Shown here one piece after another: positions 1 to 7,362 of a stretch of 14,646 nt of DNA. The notes beneath the pieces were generated by a model. That model did not search any database. It saw nothing but the letters and a program-made list of their open reading frames with translations, and had not been told where the DNA came from. The DNA is from Burkholderiaceae bacterium. Lineage in GTDB: Bacteria > Pseudomonadota > Gammaproteobacteria > Burkholderiales > Burkholderiaceae. The stretch spans positions 1 through 14,646 of the forward strand of contig CANCQD010000058.1 of the NCBI GenBank assembly GCA_947380285.1. The letters are read 5' to 3'. Made by a program: the position numbers and the translations under genes. Every line of letters starts with the position of its first letter. Position 1 is the first letter of the stretch.

Positions 1-103
1 AAATATTTGCTGAAAGTGAGTCCAACCACTTTCCTTGAAGTATCTTAAAAAAGCATCAGGCTCTGCTGGATTTCATTGGGGTTATAAACGTCCCAGGCAA
101 TGA
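1..103. other. left edge, no supported gene
   Basis: This is the stretch beyond the stop of the small chaperone gene, cut by the window edge. I cannot support a gene. A plus-strand frame is open from base 1 to a TAA at 46-48 and could be the last 15 codons of a gene lying to the left. A minus-strand frame is open from 72 to the edge and reads protein-like (DAFLRYFKESGWTHFQQIF), but it follows a TGA at 75-73 and has no ATG, GTG or TTG. Sequence to the left would decide between them. Confidence 0.3.
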
Positions 104-298
104 CTATTTAGCAACTGGAAATCCAGCATCTGTTATGAGCTCGCTAGCCTTTTCTTGGGATAAGCTAGTCTCAAGATTCACGATCTGGCTTGCTAAATCC
201 ACCTGCACTTCTGCCTGCGGATCCTGGGCCTGAATAGCCCGAGTTACGGCATTAATACAGCCCCCACAAGTCATTCCAGATACTTTTAAACTCAACAT
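104..298 (-). CDS. CopZ-like heavy-metal-associated (HMA) metallochaperone
   Basis: This 64-residue soluble protein is a single HMA domain, the ferredoxin-like fold that carries Cu(I) in the cytoplasm and hands it to a P-type ATPase. The metal site is visible as GMTCGGC at residues 8-14, with metal-binding Cys11 and Cys14. The length is normal for CopZ/Atx1-type chaperones. The ATG at 298-296 is preceded by an AAGGG Shine-Dalgarno five bases upstream, which supports this start. It is divergent from the CopA-type ATPase gene with 51 bp between start codons, so a partnership in copper export is a reasonable inference. The family also contains mercury-binding MerP proteins, but the GMTCGGC motif and the CopA neighbour favour copper. 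Confidence 0.88.
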   Translation of the reverse strand: MLSLKVSGMTCGGCINAVTRAIQAQDPQAEVQVDLASQIVNLETSLSQEKASELITDAGFPVAK

Positions 299-349
299 AA
301 AGGCCCTTTTGATTTGAATATGGCTTCAATACAGTAGATTATCTTCTAT
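299..349. promoter_or_regulatory. divergent copper-gene promoter region with dyad
   Basis: The 51 bp between the chaperone and the ATPase start codons must hold both promoters. An inverted repeat TTGAA-N6-TTCAA sits at 314-318 and 325-329. In the ATPase direction, TTGAAT (314-319) could be a -35 box, with TTATCT (339-344) as -10 after 19 bp, the long spacing typical of MerR/CueR-activated promoters. GATTAT (337-342) after 17 bp is the ordinary alternative. Either would start transcription within a few bases of the ATG at 350, giving a nearly leaderless message. The usual CueR operator core is not evident, so the regulator is unknown. Confidence 0.35.
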
Positions 350-2638
350 ATGAACTCACCAAAAGACGCTAATGCAGGGCTTTTTACTTTAGATATCGGT
401 GGCATGACCTGTGCCTCCTGTGTAGGCAGGGTTGAGAAGGCTTTACACAAGATTCCGGGGGTGGAGGCGGCTAGCGTCAATTTAGCTACCGAACAAGCCA
501 AAATTCGCCTAAAAGCGGATTCTGGGGTCAACATCGATGAAATCATCGCTTTAGTTCAAAAGACAGGCTATGAGGCCAAAATCAGTATCCCTCATGGGAT
601 TCCAGACTTGGCACCCTCTAAATTGTTCTGGGGAGCCGATGGCCTAGGTCGCGTCTTACTGGGCTTTGCTCTGTCCGCCCCACTCTTTTTTCCTATGTTC
701 CTGATGCCGTTTGGCATTCATTGGTCACTATCTCCAAAATGGCAACTTCTACTCGCCACCCCTGTGCAATTTGTTTTAGGGTGGCGCTTTTATAAGGCAG
801 GCTTCAAATCCTTGATGTCGGGCGTTGGCAACATGGATTTATTGGTAGCCCTTGGTACTAGCGCTGCCTATGGTTTAAGTGTCTATCAAATGGTGGGTTC
901 TACTCATGCGACGCATGAACTCTATTTCGAAGGTTCAGCCGTTATTATCTGCATGGTCATGCTTGGCAAATGGCTAGAAGCTAGAGCAAAGCAACAAACG
1001 AGCGAAGCCATTCGTGCGCTCCAAAAACTTTGGCCCGAGCATGCAAAAGTGATTGATCGAAATATCGTCATTACCGAGCACTCTCCACTAGACCAATTTC
1101 GTGACCTTCCCCTAGATCAGGTATTTCCAAAAGATCGTGTCTTGGTATTGCCGGGTGAGCGTATTCCGGTAGATGGCATCATTTTGCTTGGCCATAGCCA
1201 TATTGATGAATCTCTTCTCACGGGAGAAAGTGATTCCGTCAAAAAGCATGTTGGTGAAAAAGTGATTGGGGGCTCACTCAACGGCGAAGGCCTATTGGTG
1301 ATTGAGGCTCACGCTGTAGGCGTTGAGAGCGTTCTCTCCAAAATTATCTCCATGGTAGAAGATGCTCAGACCCAAAAAGCGCCGATACAAAAATTAGTAG
1401 ATCAAGTCAGCGCAATTTTTGTGCCCAGTGTGATTGTGATTGCGATCCTTACTGGATTGGCGAACTGGTTTTATTTGGACTCTGCATCGCTTGCCATTTT
1501 GCGAGCAGTCTCAGTTCTTGTTATTGCATGTCCATGCGCTTTAGGTCTTGCAACACCTGCGGCCATCATGGCCGGAACTGGAGTGGCAGCACGCTTTGGG
1601 ATTCTCATCAAGGACCCCCAGGTATTAGAGTTAGCGCATCGCTTAAATGTAGTTGCTTTTGATAAAACAGGCACGCTCACTGTTGGCAAACCTCGATTGC
1701 TAGAGATCATTCCAGTTTCAAACACATTTACCAAGGATGACATCTTAGCCGCTGCTGCAGGCTTACAACTTGGCAGTGAGCACCCTCTCGCAAAAGCACT
1801 GTTAGATGCTGCCAAGCAAAAGGAATTCAGCCCCATTACCCCAACTGATAGCAAAGCGATGCCGGGCATCGGCATTAGCGGTACACCCAGTTCAGGTTTT
1901 TTTGTGGGCCAAAGCCTTAGTCTGCAAAGCATTGCTTCTTTAGAGGGCAGTCAACATCACTCCGCAATATTGGAAAAGGCGCAAGCATGTTTTGATGCTG
2001 GGCAAACTGTGAGTGTATTGATGAGTAATGAATCCTCCTCAGCGTCTTCAGCGCCCTCATTTCCGATTGCAATCATCGCCTTTGGGGATGAGCTTAAGGA
2101 CAGCGCTAAAGAGGCAATTACTTCTTTACATCACTTGCATATCCGCGCAGTGATGCTCTCTGGTGACAATCTTGCCGCGGCTAATCGTGTTGCAAAAACC
2201 ATAGGCATTGAAGAAGTATTTGCCCAAATCATGCCAAGCGATAAGGCAGACATTATTCGCAAACTCAAATCAAAAAATGGTGAACGCCAATTTGTGGCAA
2301 TGGTGGGCGATGGCGTAAACGACGCGCCTGCTCTAGCAACTGCAGATGTTGGTATGGCAATGTCCACGGGTACCGATGTCGCTATGCAGGCTGCTGGTAT
2401 TACCTTAATGAGGGGTGATCCTAACTTAGTAGCGAATGCTATTGATATCTCCAAACGCACTTGGAAAAAGATCCAGCAAAATTTATTTTGGGCTTTTATC
2501 TTTAACGCTACTAGCATCCCCTTGGCAGCGCTAGGTTATCTCTCGCCCATGCTGGCCGGAAGCGCTATGGCACTATCAAGCTTCTGCGTTCTCAGTAATG
2601 CGCTACTCCTAAAAAGTTGGCGCCCTACCCATTCTTAA
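350..2638 (+). CDS. copA: copper-exporting P1B-type ATPase
   Basis: This 762-residue inner-membrane pump exports Cu(I) at the cost of ATP. The domains are in the standard order. One N-terminal HMA domain carries GMTCASC (Cys21, Cys24). Membrane helices follow from about residue 100. The actuator domain has TGES at 291-294, and the transport helix has the CPC copper site at 394-396. The phosphorylation motif DKTGT starts at Asp438, the nucleotide-binding domain has SEHPLAK at 476-482, and the hinge GDGVNDAP lies at 653-660. The last helices carry FN (718-719) and MALSS (740-744). CPC plus these end motifs mark a copper rather than zinc/cadmium pump. An in-frame TAG at 335-337 makes the ATG at 350 the first usable start, although no clear Shine-Dalgarno precedes it. 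A serine-rich stretch near 560-570 looks like a variable loop. The TM7 motif is FN instead of the more usual YN. Confidence 0.95.
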   Translation: MNSPKDANAGLFTLDIGGMTCASCVGRVEKALHKIPGVEAASVNLATEQAKIRLKADSGVNIDEIIALVQKTGYEAKISIPHGIPDLAPSKLFWGADGLGRVLLGFALSAPLFFPMFLMPFGIHWSLSPKWQLLLATPVQFVLGWRFYKAGFKSLMSGVGNMDLLVALGTSAAYGLSVYQMVGSTHATHELYFEGSAVIICMVMLGKWLEARAKQQTSEAIRALQKLWPEHAKVIDRNIVITEHSPLDQFRDLPLDQVFPKDRVLVLPGERIPVDGIILLGHSHIDESLLTGESDSVKKHVGEKVIGGSLNGEGLLVIEAHAVGVESVLSKIISMVEDAQTQKAPIQKLVDQVSAIFVPSVIVIAILTGLANWFYLDSASLAILRAVSVLVIACPCALGLATPAAIMAGTGVAARFGILIKDPQVLELAHRLNVVAFDKTGTLTVGKPRLLEIIPVSNTFTKDDILAAAAGLQLGSEHPLAKALLDAAKQKEFSPITPTDSKAMPGIGISGTPSSGFFVGQSLSLQSIASLEGSQHHSAILEKAQACFDAGQTVSVLMSNESSSASSAPSFPIAIIAFGDELKDSAKEAITSLHHLHIRAVMLSGDNLAAANRVAKTIGIEEVFAQIMPSDKADIIRKLKSKNGERQFVAMVGDGVNDAPALATADVGMAMSTGTDVAMQAAGITLMRGDPNLVANAIDISKRTWKKIQQNLFWAFIFNATSIPLAALGYLSPMLAGSAMALSSFCVLSNALLLKSWRPTHS

Positions 2639-2645
2639 AAAACAT

Positions 2646-3443
2646 TTACTTTTGATTCTTACGAATCAATTCAATATCACCATAAAAGGCACGCGTCTCT
2701 GATTTGGTATTGTCCGTATCAGTAAGCAAGGCGATACCGATAACCTCACCGGGCGCTTCACCATAGGCACGCTTATAGTCAGCCGCTAAGTCACGTTGAT
2801 GCTTATGCCACTGACCTAAATTCTCCCAACCAGAATCCACCACAATCATTTTGATCCTTGAGGTATGGGCATTGTTAATGATAGTGTCGATAGGCGATTT
2901 GCCGGACCATATATACATCAAAGTTGCATAAGGCATCTCTTGTCCACTGATGAGATTGGCCATCTCAAAAGTCATTTTTTCTTTTAATGGCAGCTTAGAT
3001 TTATTGCCATCAAATGCAACCAGTATGCGAAGTGGCGCATCATCAGCATAGCCATCTGCGTTATCAGCATTGACAATTGGGTTTATTGCCTTCCACTCCC
3101 ACTGCAACAATAAATTAGCAGCCTGACGCGGACGCAATTTGACAGCCAAGCCAGAAGCAGATGTTTTGGAATTAGCGCTAAGCACTGTTTTACCTTGATA
3201 ACTTTCAAGGCGATACACTGTATTCTTTTTAAATGGCGCGATGCGATAGAAATTCCAACCATTAGGCATGCCATCACGCGCGGTCTCGGCCGAGAATTTA
3301 GGTAACTCCTCTTGGGCCGGCAATAGATCCGCATTAAATGGTTGACCAGCTTCGTTTTGCACAGAATCACCACTCAACCCAGCGCATCCAGCCAAAAATA
3401 GGACTGTGGTGATGATTAAAAATAGGGGAAGCCGCTTCAACAT
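2646..3443 (-). CDS. DUF3047-type lipoprotein, function unknown
   Basis: This 265-residue protein begins with a lipoprotein signal peptide: charged MLKR, a hydrophobic stretch, and the lipobox LAGC with Cys20 as the lipidated residue. The remainder is hydrophilic and soluble. It resembles DUF3047 proteins from the pattern MPNGWNFYRI near the start, QWEWKA in the middle, and the late segments IVVDSG, QRDLAADYKRAYGE and GIALLTDTDNT. The biochemical role of DUF3047 is not known to me. The protein should be anchored in the envelope, facing the periplasm. It is convergent with copA (7 bp between stops) and divergent from the GT39 gene (47 bp between starts). A link to either neighbour is not demonstrated. 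The ATG at 3443-3441 fits because it gives a complete signal peptide, though the ribosome-binding site is weak. Confidence 0.85.
   Translation of the reverse strand: MLKRLPLFLIITTVLFLAGCAGLSGDSVQNEAGQPFNADLLPAQEELPKFSAETARDGMPNGWNFYRIAPFKKNTVYRLESYQGKTVLSANSKTSASGLAVKLRPRQAANLLLQWEWKAINPIVNADNADGYADDAPLRILVAFDGNKSKLPLKEKMTFEMANLISGQEMPYATLMYIWSGKSPIDTIINNAHTSRIKMIVVDSGWENLGQWHKHQRDLAADYKRAYGEAPGEVIGIALLTDTDNTKSETRAFYGDIELIRKNQK
2652..2669. terminator. possible weak hairpin terminator
   Basis: A perfect 7-bp stem, TTGATTC-TTAC-GAATCAA, lies over the last codons of the DUF3047 gene, between two convergent genes. On the minus strand a run of six T (2642-2637) follows after nine bases. On the plus strand no T run follows. 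The stem is AT-rich, so this is at best a weak terminator for the lipoprotein gene or a chance palindrome. Confidence 0.25.
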
Positions 3444-3490
3444 ATCTTAATTGTCCCAAAGAATGCTGCATCTGAGTCTAAAATCATCCC

Positions 3491-4987
3491 ATGCGCCAAC
3501 AATCACCCTCAAGCTGGGCTGCAATCTGCGTCATTATTGCTGCAGCAGTGCATCTAGCCTTGGGCTTTTCAATAGAATTTTCGGTTGATGAGGCTCACTA
3601 TGCTCTGTATGCCCAATATTTAGCGTGGAGCTACTTCGACCATCCGCCTTTGGTTGGCTGGATTCAATGGCCCCTAGTGGCGCTAACCTCTTCAGAAGGT
3701 GTGATTCGCCTGATTCCAGAGTTATTGTGGATTCTTTCCTGTTACCTGGTTTATGAAGTAACGATTGAAGTACATCACTTCATACGCGGACGCAACGCAG
3801 GCTATCTGACAAGCGCACTTCCATCAGCAAATTTATGTGGTCTATTAGCGATCTTCATTGTGATCGCAGCACCCATGCTGCATATTCTAGCGATTGGATT
3901 GCTGCCCGATACCTTACTGGCACCCATCAGTCTTGGGCTAATGTTGATGGGTATACGTTGGCTGAACAAAGATCAATTTAGCATTGGTGACTGGATTATT
4001 ACTGGCGTTTTATTAGGTCTGGCAGGCCTCAGCAAATACACTGCCGCTTTTACTGCGCTTGCATTGTTGTTTGTTTTCCTGAGCACCCCAAGAAAACCGT
4101 GGATCACTAAAGTCGGTTTTTGGCTGGCCGCTGTCCTTGCCTTGCTGATCATCACCCCTGTTCTGTATTGGAATTGGGCACATGATTGGATTTCCTTTAA
4201 GTACCAACTTGCCCATGGCGGTGGTGGTGAATGGCTCTGGCGCAGGCTGGGCGCTTACATTGGAATTCAAATACTTGTCTTTGGCCCGCTTTTTATATTG
4301 GGGGCTTTTGTATTTTTAAAAGACTGTATGCATGCTACAAAGATTTCATTGCTTGCACTCTTCGGATTCTTTCTGATTCCATTCGCAATCTTTGTTAGCC
4401 TTTCTGGCGGAGGCGGCCTTCCTCACTGGACTTCACCCGCATGGTTTTGTTTGGCACCATTTGCTGGAATTGGTTTAGCAAAAGCTTGGGCTACACAACA
4501 TCGTTATTGGATTCGTATTTTATTTTTTATCCAAATCGCCCTGTGCTGCATCGGCTTTGCTTATGTATTGTCTGGTGGCATTAGTTCTGCTGCAATCAAA
4601 TCGAATCCCATAGCTGATTTGTATGGCTGGAAAGTGGCAGGTCAAAAAGCAGCAGCTCTTAGCAAAGCCACCAAAGTCGATGGAATTGCAGTTCAAAACT
4701 GGACATTAGGTAGTCGCGCCGCTTGGTACGCCTACCCCACTCCGGTATTTGTTTTAGATCAGCGACAAGATCAGTTCGATCTTTGGTTTGGGGATTTGCC
4801 AAGCGGGTCAAATGTCCTACTCATTCATTGGTCAGGTATGCCCTACCCTATACCAGTAGGCAGTAAATCCGGTTTTGAGACATGCGAGCCCCTCGATAGT
4901 CTAGAAATTGAGCGTTTTGGCCGAGTTTTATCAAAATTTGACTTTAGCCTTTGCAGTAATTGGCAGAACCCCAGCCGCTCGGAGTAA
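3491..4987 (+). CDS. GT39/ArnT-like membrane glycosyltransferase
   Basis: This 498-residue polytopic inner-membrane protein of the GT-C fold (PMT_2/ArnT-like) is expected to move a sugar from a polyprenyl-phosphate carrier onto an acceptor on the periplasmic side. The diagnostic first loop is present: DEAHYALY with the acidic pair Asp33-Glu34, then YFDHPPLVGW at 48-57. A second acidic loop motif LPDT lies at 138-141, LAGLSKYTAAF at 177-187 and PHWTSPAW at 311-318. The last 120 residues or so are a soluble periplasmic-type tail. It is the first gene of a plus-strand run with a flippase-like protein, a GT9 transferase and a PAP2 phosphatase, which points to lipid- or LPS-linked glycan assembly. 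Donor and acceptor cannot be told from sequence. The ATG at 3491 lacks a strong ribosome-binding site. Confidence 0.88.
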   Translation: MRQQSPSSWAAICVIIAAAVHLALGFSIEFSVDEAHYALYAQYLAWSYFDHPPLVGWIQWPLVALTSSEGVIRLIPELLWILSCYLVYEVTIEVHHFIRGRNAGYLTSALPSANLCGLLAIFIVIAAPMLHILAIGLLPDTLLAPISLGLMLMGIRWLNKDQFSIGDWIITGVLLGLAGLSKYTAAFTALALLFVFLSTPRKPWITKVGFWLAAVLALLIITPVLYWNWAHDWISFKYQLAHGGGGEWLWRRLGAYIGIQILVFGPLFILGAFVFLKDCMHATKISLLALFGFFLIPFAIFVSLSGGGGLPHWTSPAWFCLAPFAGIGLAKAWATQHRYWIRILFFIQIALCCIGFAYVLSGGISSAAIKSNPIADLYGWKVAGQKAAALSKATKVDGIAVQNWTLGSRAAWYAYPTPVFVLDQRQDQFDLWFGDLPSGSNVLLIHWSGMPYPIPVGSKSGFETCEPLDSLEIERFGRVLSKFDFSLCSNWQNPSRSE

Positions 4988-5036
4988 TTCCCTCAAATTC
5001 AAGACCTTAGGCGCCCAAGGCATTATCCTTACGCTT

Positions 5037-6080
5037 ATGCGTTCACAAGCCCAGCCCAGTACCAAAACCCAATCGAGATGGAAATCCATTCTCAAACGAG
5101 CTTGGCCCACGATTCGCGTTCTCTTATCGATTGCTCTCCTCTGGAAAGCAACGAGTGGCATTGATTGGCACTCTCTATTTGATACCCATATTCAAATGCA
5201 ACCATTGTGGTTTTTGGCCGCACTAGCAAGCATGATGTGTGCCTTTATCTGTGGTGGATATCGCTGGGGATTATTTATGCAAGCGGTAGGATTTCCACGA
5301 CGCATCCGCTCCTACATTGGCCTGTATTTTGCAGGAGGCCTAATTAACCAAGGCTTACCAAGTACATTGGGTGGTGATAGTTATCGCGCTATTACTGCAA
5401 CCCATTTAACCAGCGCCGGCAATTTAAGCGAAACAAAAGAATTAGATGAAGAACTTCACCATTCAGTAGATCTCGAAAGTGCCACACCCAAATTACGTTT
5501 AAGTTTTTCGATGGTATTGGTCGATCGCCTCTTAGGCTTAGCTGGCAATAACCTACTTGGTGGAATTGGATTGATATTAGGCGGCGCCACATTGGCAACC
5601 TGGGGTCAGGACCTGGGCTATGCGGTGATAGCAGTCATGTTGCTAGCAGGTGTAGCAATTGCTCTGATCATTGCCTGGGCACCTAGCAAGCAACTACTAC
5701 AGAAATTCTTGGATCGCTTCAATATGAGTAATGCGATGCCTGGGATCAATCTTGCATTTGCGTGGCCCAATAATATTGCTCAAGCCTGCTTAGCGATTGG
5801 CATTCACTTTCTGACTATTTTGGCCTTGCTGTTTTGTATGAAAGCTTACGGAGTAGATGCTCCAATTGAGGGCTTAATGATTGGCCTGCCTGCGTTAAGT
5901 TTGCTGCTGATGTTACCAATTAGTATTTCAGGATGGGGATTGCGCGAAGCAACCCTTTCATCAGTCTTGGCTTTATGGGGTGTTAACCCATCACTAACGG
6001 TGCTAGCTTCCATTAGTTACGGAGCAATTACTGTCTTGTCAGTACTACCTGGCGCCTATTTTTTATTAAAACGAAAATAA
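5037..6080 (+). CDS. flippase-like membrane protein (LPG_synthase_TM/UPF0104)
   Basis: This 347-residue multi-spanning membrane protein belongs to the family named after the membrane half of lysylphosphatidylglycerol synthase, often proposed to flip lipids. The family core is visible as LINQGLPSTLGGDSYRA (102-118) and VDRLLGL (162-168), with ISGWGLREA near the C-terminus. A soluble aminoacyl-transfer domain is absent, so this is not MprF. Upstream in-frame non-ATG codons would push the start into the GT39 gene (from 4908). The ATG at 5037, 49 bp after the GT39 stop, gives a natural N-terminus of basic residues before the first helix. An acidic insert of roughly 30 residues (about 125-155) separates the two core motifs, where relatives as I recall them have a short loop. 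Its place between two glycosyltransferase genes suggests transport of the lipid-linked intermediate, which is inference. Confidence 0.82.
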   Translation: MRSQAQPSTKTQSRWKSILKRAWPTIRVLLSIALLWKATSGIDWHSLFDTHIQMQPLWFLAALASMMCAFICGGYRWGLFMQAVGFPRRIRSYIGLYFAGGLINQGLPSTLGGDSYRAITATHLTSAGNLSETKELDEELHHSVDLESATPKLRLSFSMVLVDRLLGLAGNNLLGGIGLILGGATLATWGQDLGYAVIAVMLLAGVAIALIIAWAPSKQLLQKFLDRFNMSNAMPGINLAFAWPNNIAQACLAIGIHFLTILALLFCMKAYGVDAPIEGLMIGLPALSLLLMLPISISGWGLREATLSSVLALWGVNPSLTVLASISYGAITVLSVLPGAYFLLKRK

Positions 6081-6097
6081 TTCTGTAGAGTAAAACT

Positions 6098-7357
6098 ATG
6101 ACTATTAGCGTCAACACCATGCGCGCCATTGATCACTGGGTCGGCGTACCACTTTGTGCCGTTGTTAGCCCATTTATCGCCCTCATTGACGGCGTGAAAA
6201 ATATTTTCAATCGCGGGCCAGAGACTCCAAAGAAATTACTGTTTATTGAACTCTCTGAAATGGGAAGCGCCATTTTGGTTGACCCTGCAATGCGTAATGC
6301 GCAAGCACGCGGCGCCGAGTTATTTTTCTTAATCTTCAAAAGTAATCGTGCCAGCCTCACCTTACTCAACACCGTAAAACCAGAAAATATTTTCACCATT
6401 GACTCATCAAGCTTGGGCGGGTTAATTAAGGATACGCTGCGCTTTCTGATTCTTGCTCGCAAGCACCACATTGATACCGTGATTGACTTGGAGCTATTCT
6501 CTCGATTTACCGCACTACTGACCGGCATGTGCGGTGCACGTCGCCGCGTGGGATATCACATCTTTCACGGCGAAGGTTTATGGCGTGGATTTATGTTGAC
6601 CCGCAAAGTGCACTACAACCCACACATACACATTACTAAGAATTTTCTATCGTTAATTCATGCTGCCTTCGCCCAAAAGATTGAAGTTCCTTTTAGCAAA
6701 ATTGAGATTAAAGATTCTGAAGTGCGCTTAGAGCAGGCCATCATCAATCCAGATGCCCTAAAAAAGGTGCGTGAGCGCATTGAGAAGATGGCTAAGGAAG
6801 CCCGCATCGATTACACCGCAGGCAAGGATCGCCTGATTCTAATTAACCCAAATGCAAGCGATTTACTTCCCCAGCGCCGCTGGGCACAGCAACGTTTTTC
6901 TGAATTGATTCAAGCGATCCATCAGCAATATCCAAACGATCTCATTCTGATTACTGGCTCACCGGCTGAATTCGTCTATGTAGAAAAAGTACGTACCGTA
7001 GCTAATGTTAAAAATGCCTTGAACTTTGCTGGTCAAGTCAGCTTTGCTGAACTGCCACCGCTCTACATCCTTTCAGATGTAATGGTGACAAACGATTCTG
7101 GTCCTGGCCACTTTTCAGCAGTGACGCCATTAAGAACGGTAGTTCTTTTTGGACCTGAGACTCCGGCCCTTTATGGTTCAATTGGTAACTCAATCGCCAT
7201 TACTGCAAACCTCGCCTGCTCACCCTGCGTGAGCGCTGCCAATCATCGTAAAACACCTTGTCACGACAATGTGTGCATGCAAGCGATCACTGTCCCGCAA
7301 GTTCTTGATAAAGTCATCCAGCAACTTCAAGATGCTGATCAGGTGAAGGCTCGCTAA
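6098..7357 (+). CDS. GT9 family (heptosyltransferase-like) glycosyltransferase
   Basis: This 419-residue protein has a GT-B fold of the ADP-heptose:LPS heptosyltransferase family (GT9), expected at the cytoplasmic face of the inner membrane. The C-terminal nucleotide-sugar domain is clear: LINPNAS at 248-254, ITGSPAE at 285-291, and NDSGPGHF at 332-339, the family donor-site signature. A cysteine-rich tail follows (Cys374, Cys377, Cys388, Cys393). The N-terminal half begins LLFIELSEMGSAILVDPAM at 47-65. At the position where E. coli WaaC has the catalytic-base Asp13 (MGD), this protein has MGS, with Ser57. A hydrophobic N-terminal extension of about 45 residues may hold it at the membrane. 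It lies 17 bp after the flippase-like gene and 5 bp before the PAP2 gene, so co-transcription is likely. The sugar and acceptor are unknown; calling it WaaC, WaaF or WaaQ would go beyond the evidence. Confidence 0.87.
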   Translation: MTISVNTMRAIDHWVGVPLCAVVSPFIALIDGVKNIFNRGPETPKKLLFIELSEMGSAILVDPAMRNAQARGAELFFLIFKSNRASLTLLNTVKPENIFTIDSSSLGGLIKDTLRFLILARKHHIDTVIDLELFSRFTALLTGMCGARRRVGYHIFHGEGLWRGFMLTRKVHYNPHIHITKNFLSLIHAAFAQKIEVPFSKIEIKDSEVRLEQAIINPDALKKVRERIEKMAKEARIDYTAGKDRLILINPNASDLLPQRRWAQQRFSELIQAIHQQYPNDLILITGSPAEFVYVEKVRTVANVKNALNFAGQVSFAELPPLYILSDVMVTNDSGPGHFSAVTPLRTVVLFGPETPALYGSIGNSIAITANLACSPCVSAANHRKTPCHDNVCMQAITVPQVLDKVIQQLQDADQVKAR

Positions 7358-7362
7358 GCTGG

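Noticed and set aside
1471..1932. Long minus-strand open frame inside copA
   Set aside because: It lies antisense to the highly conserved CPC to DKTGT part of copA, with no family resemblance; it is a shadow of the real gene.
4908..5036. Extended N-terminus of the flippase-like protein starting at an upstream TTG inside the GT39 gene
   Set aside because: It would overlap GT39 by 80 bp with a non-family sequence; the ATG at 5037 gives a normal membrane-protein N-terminus.
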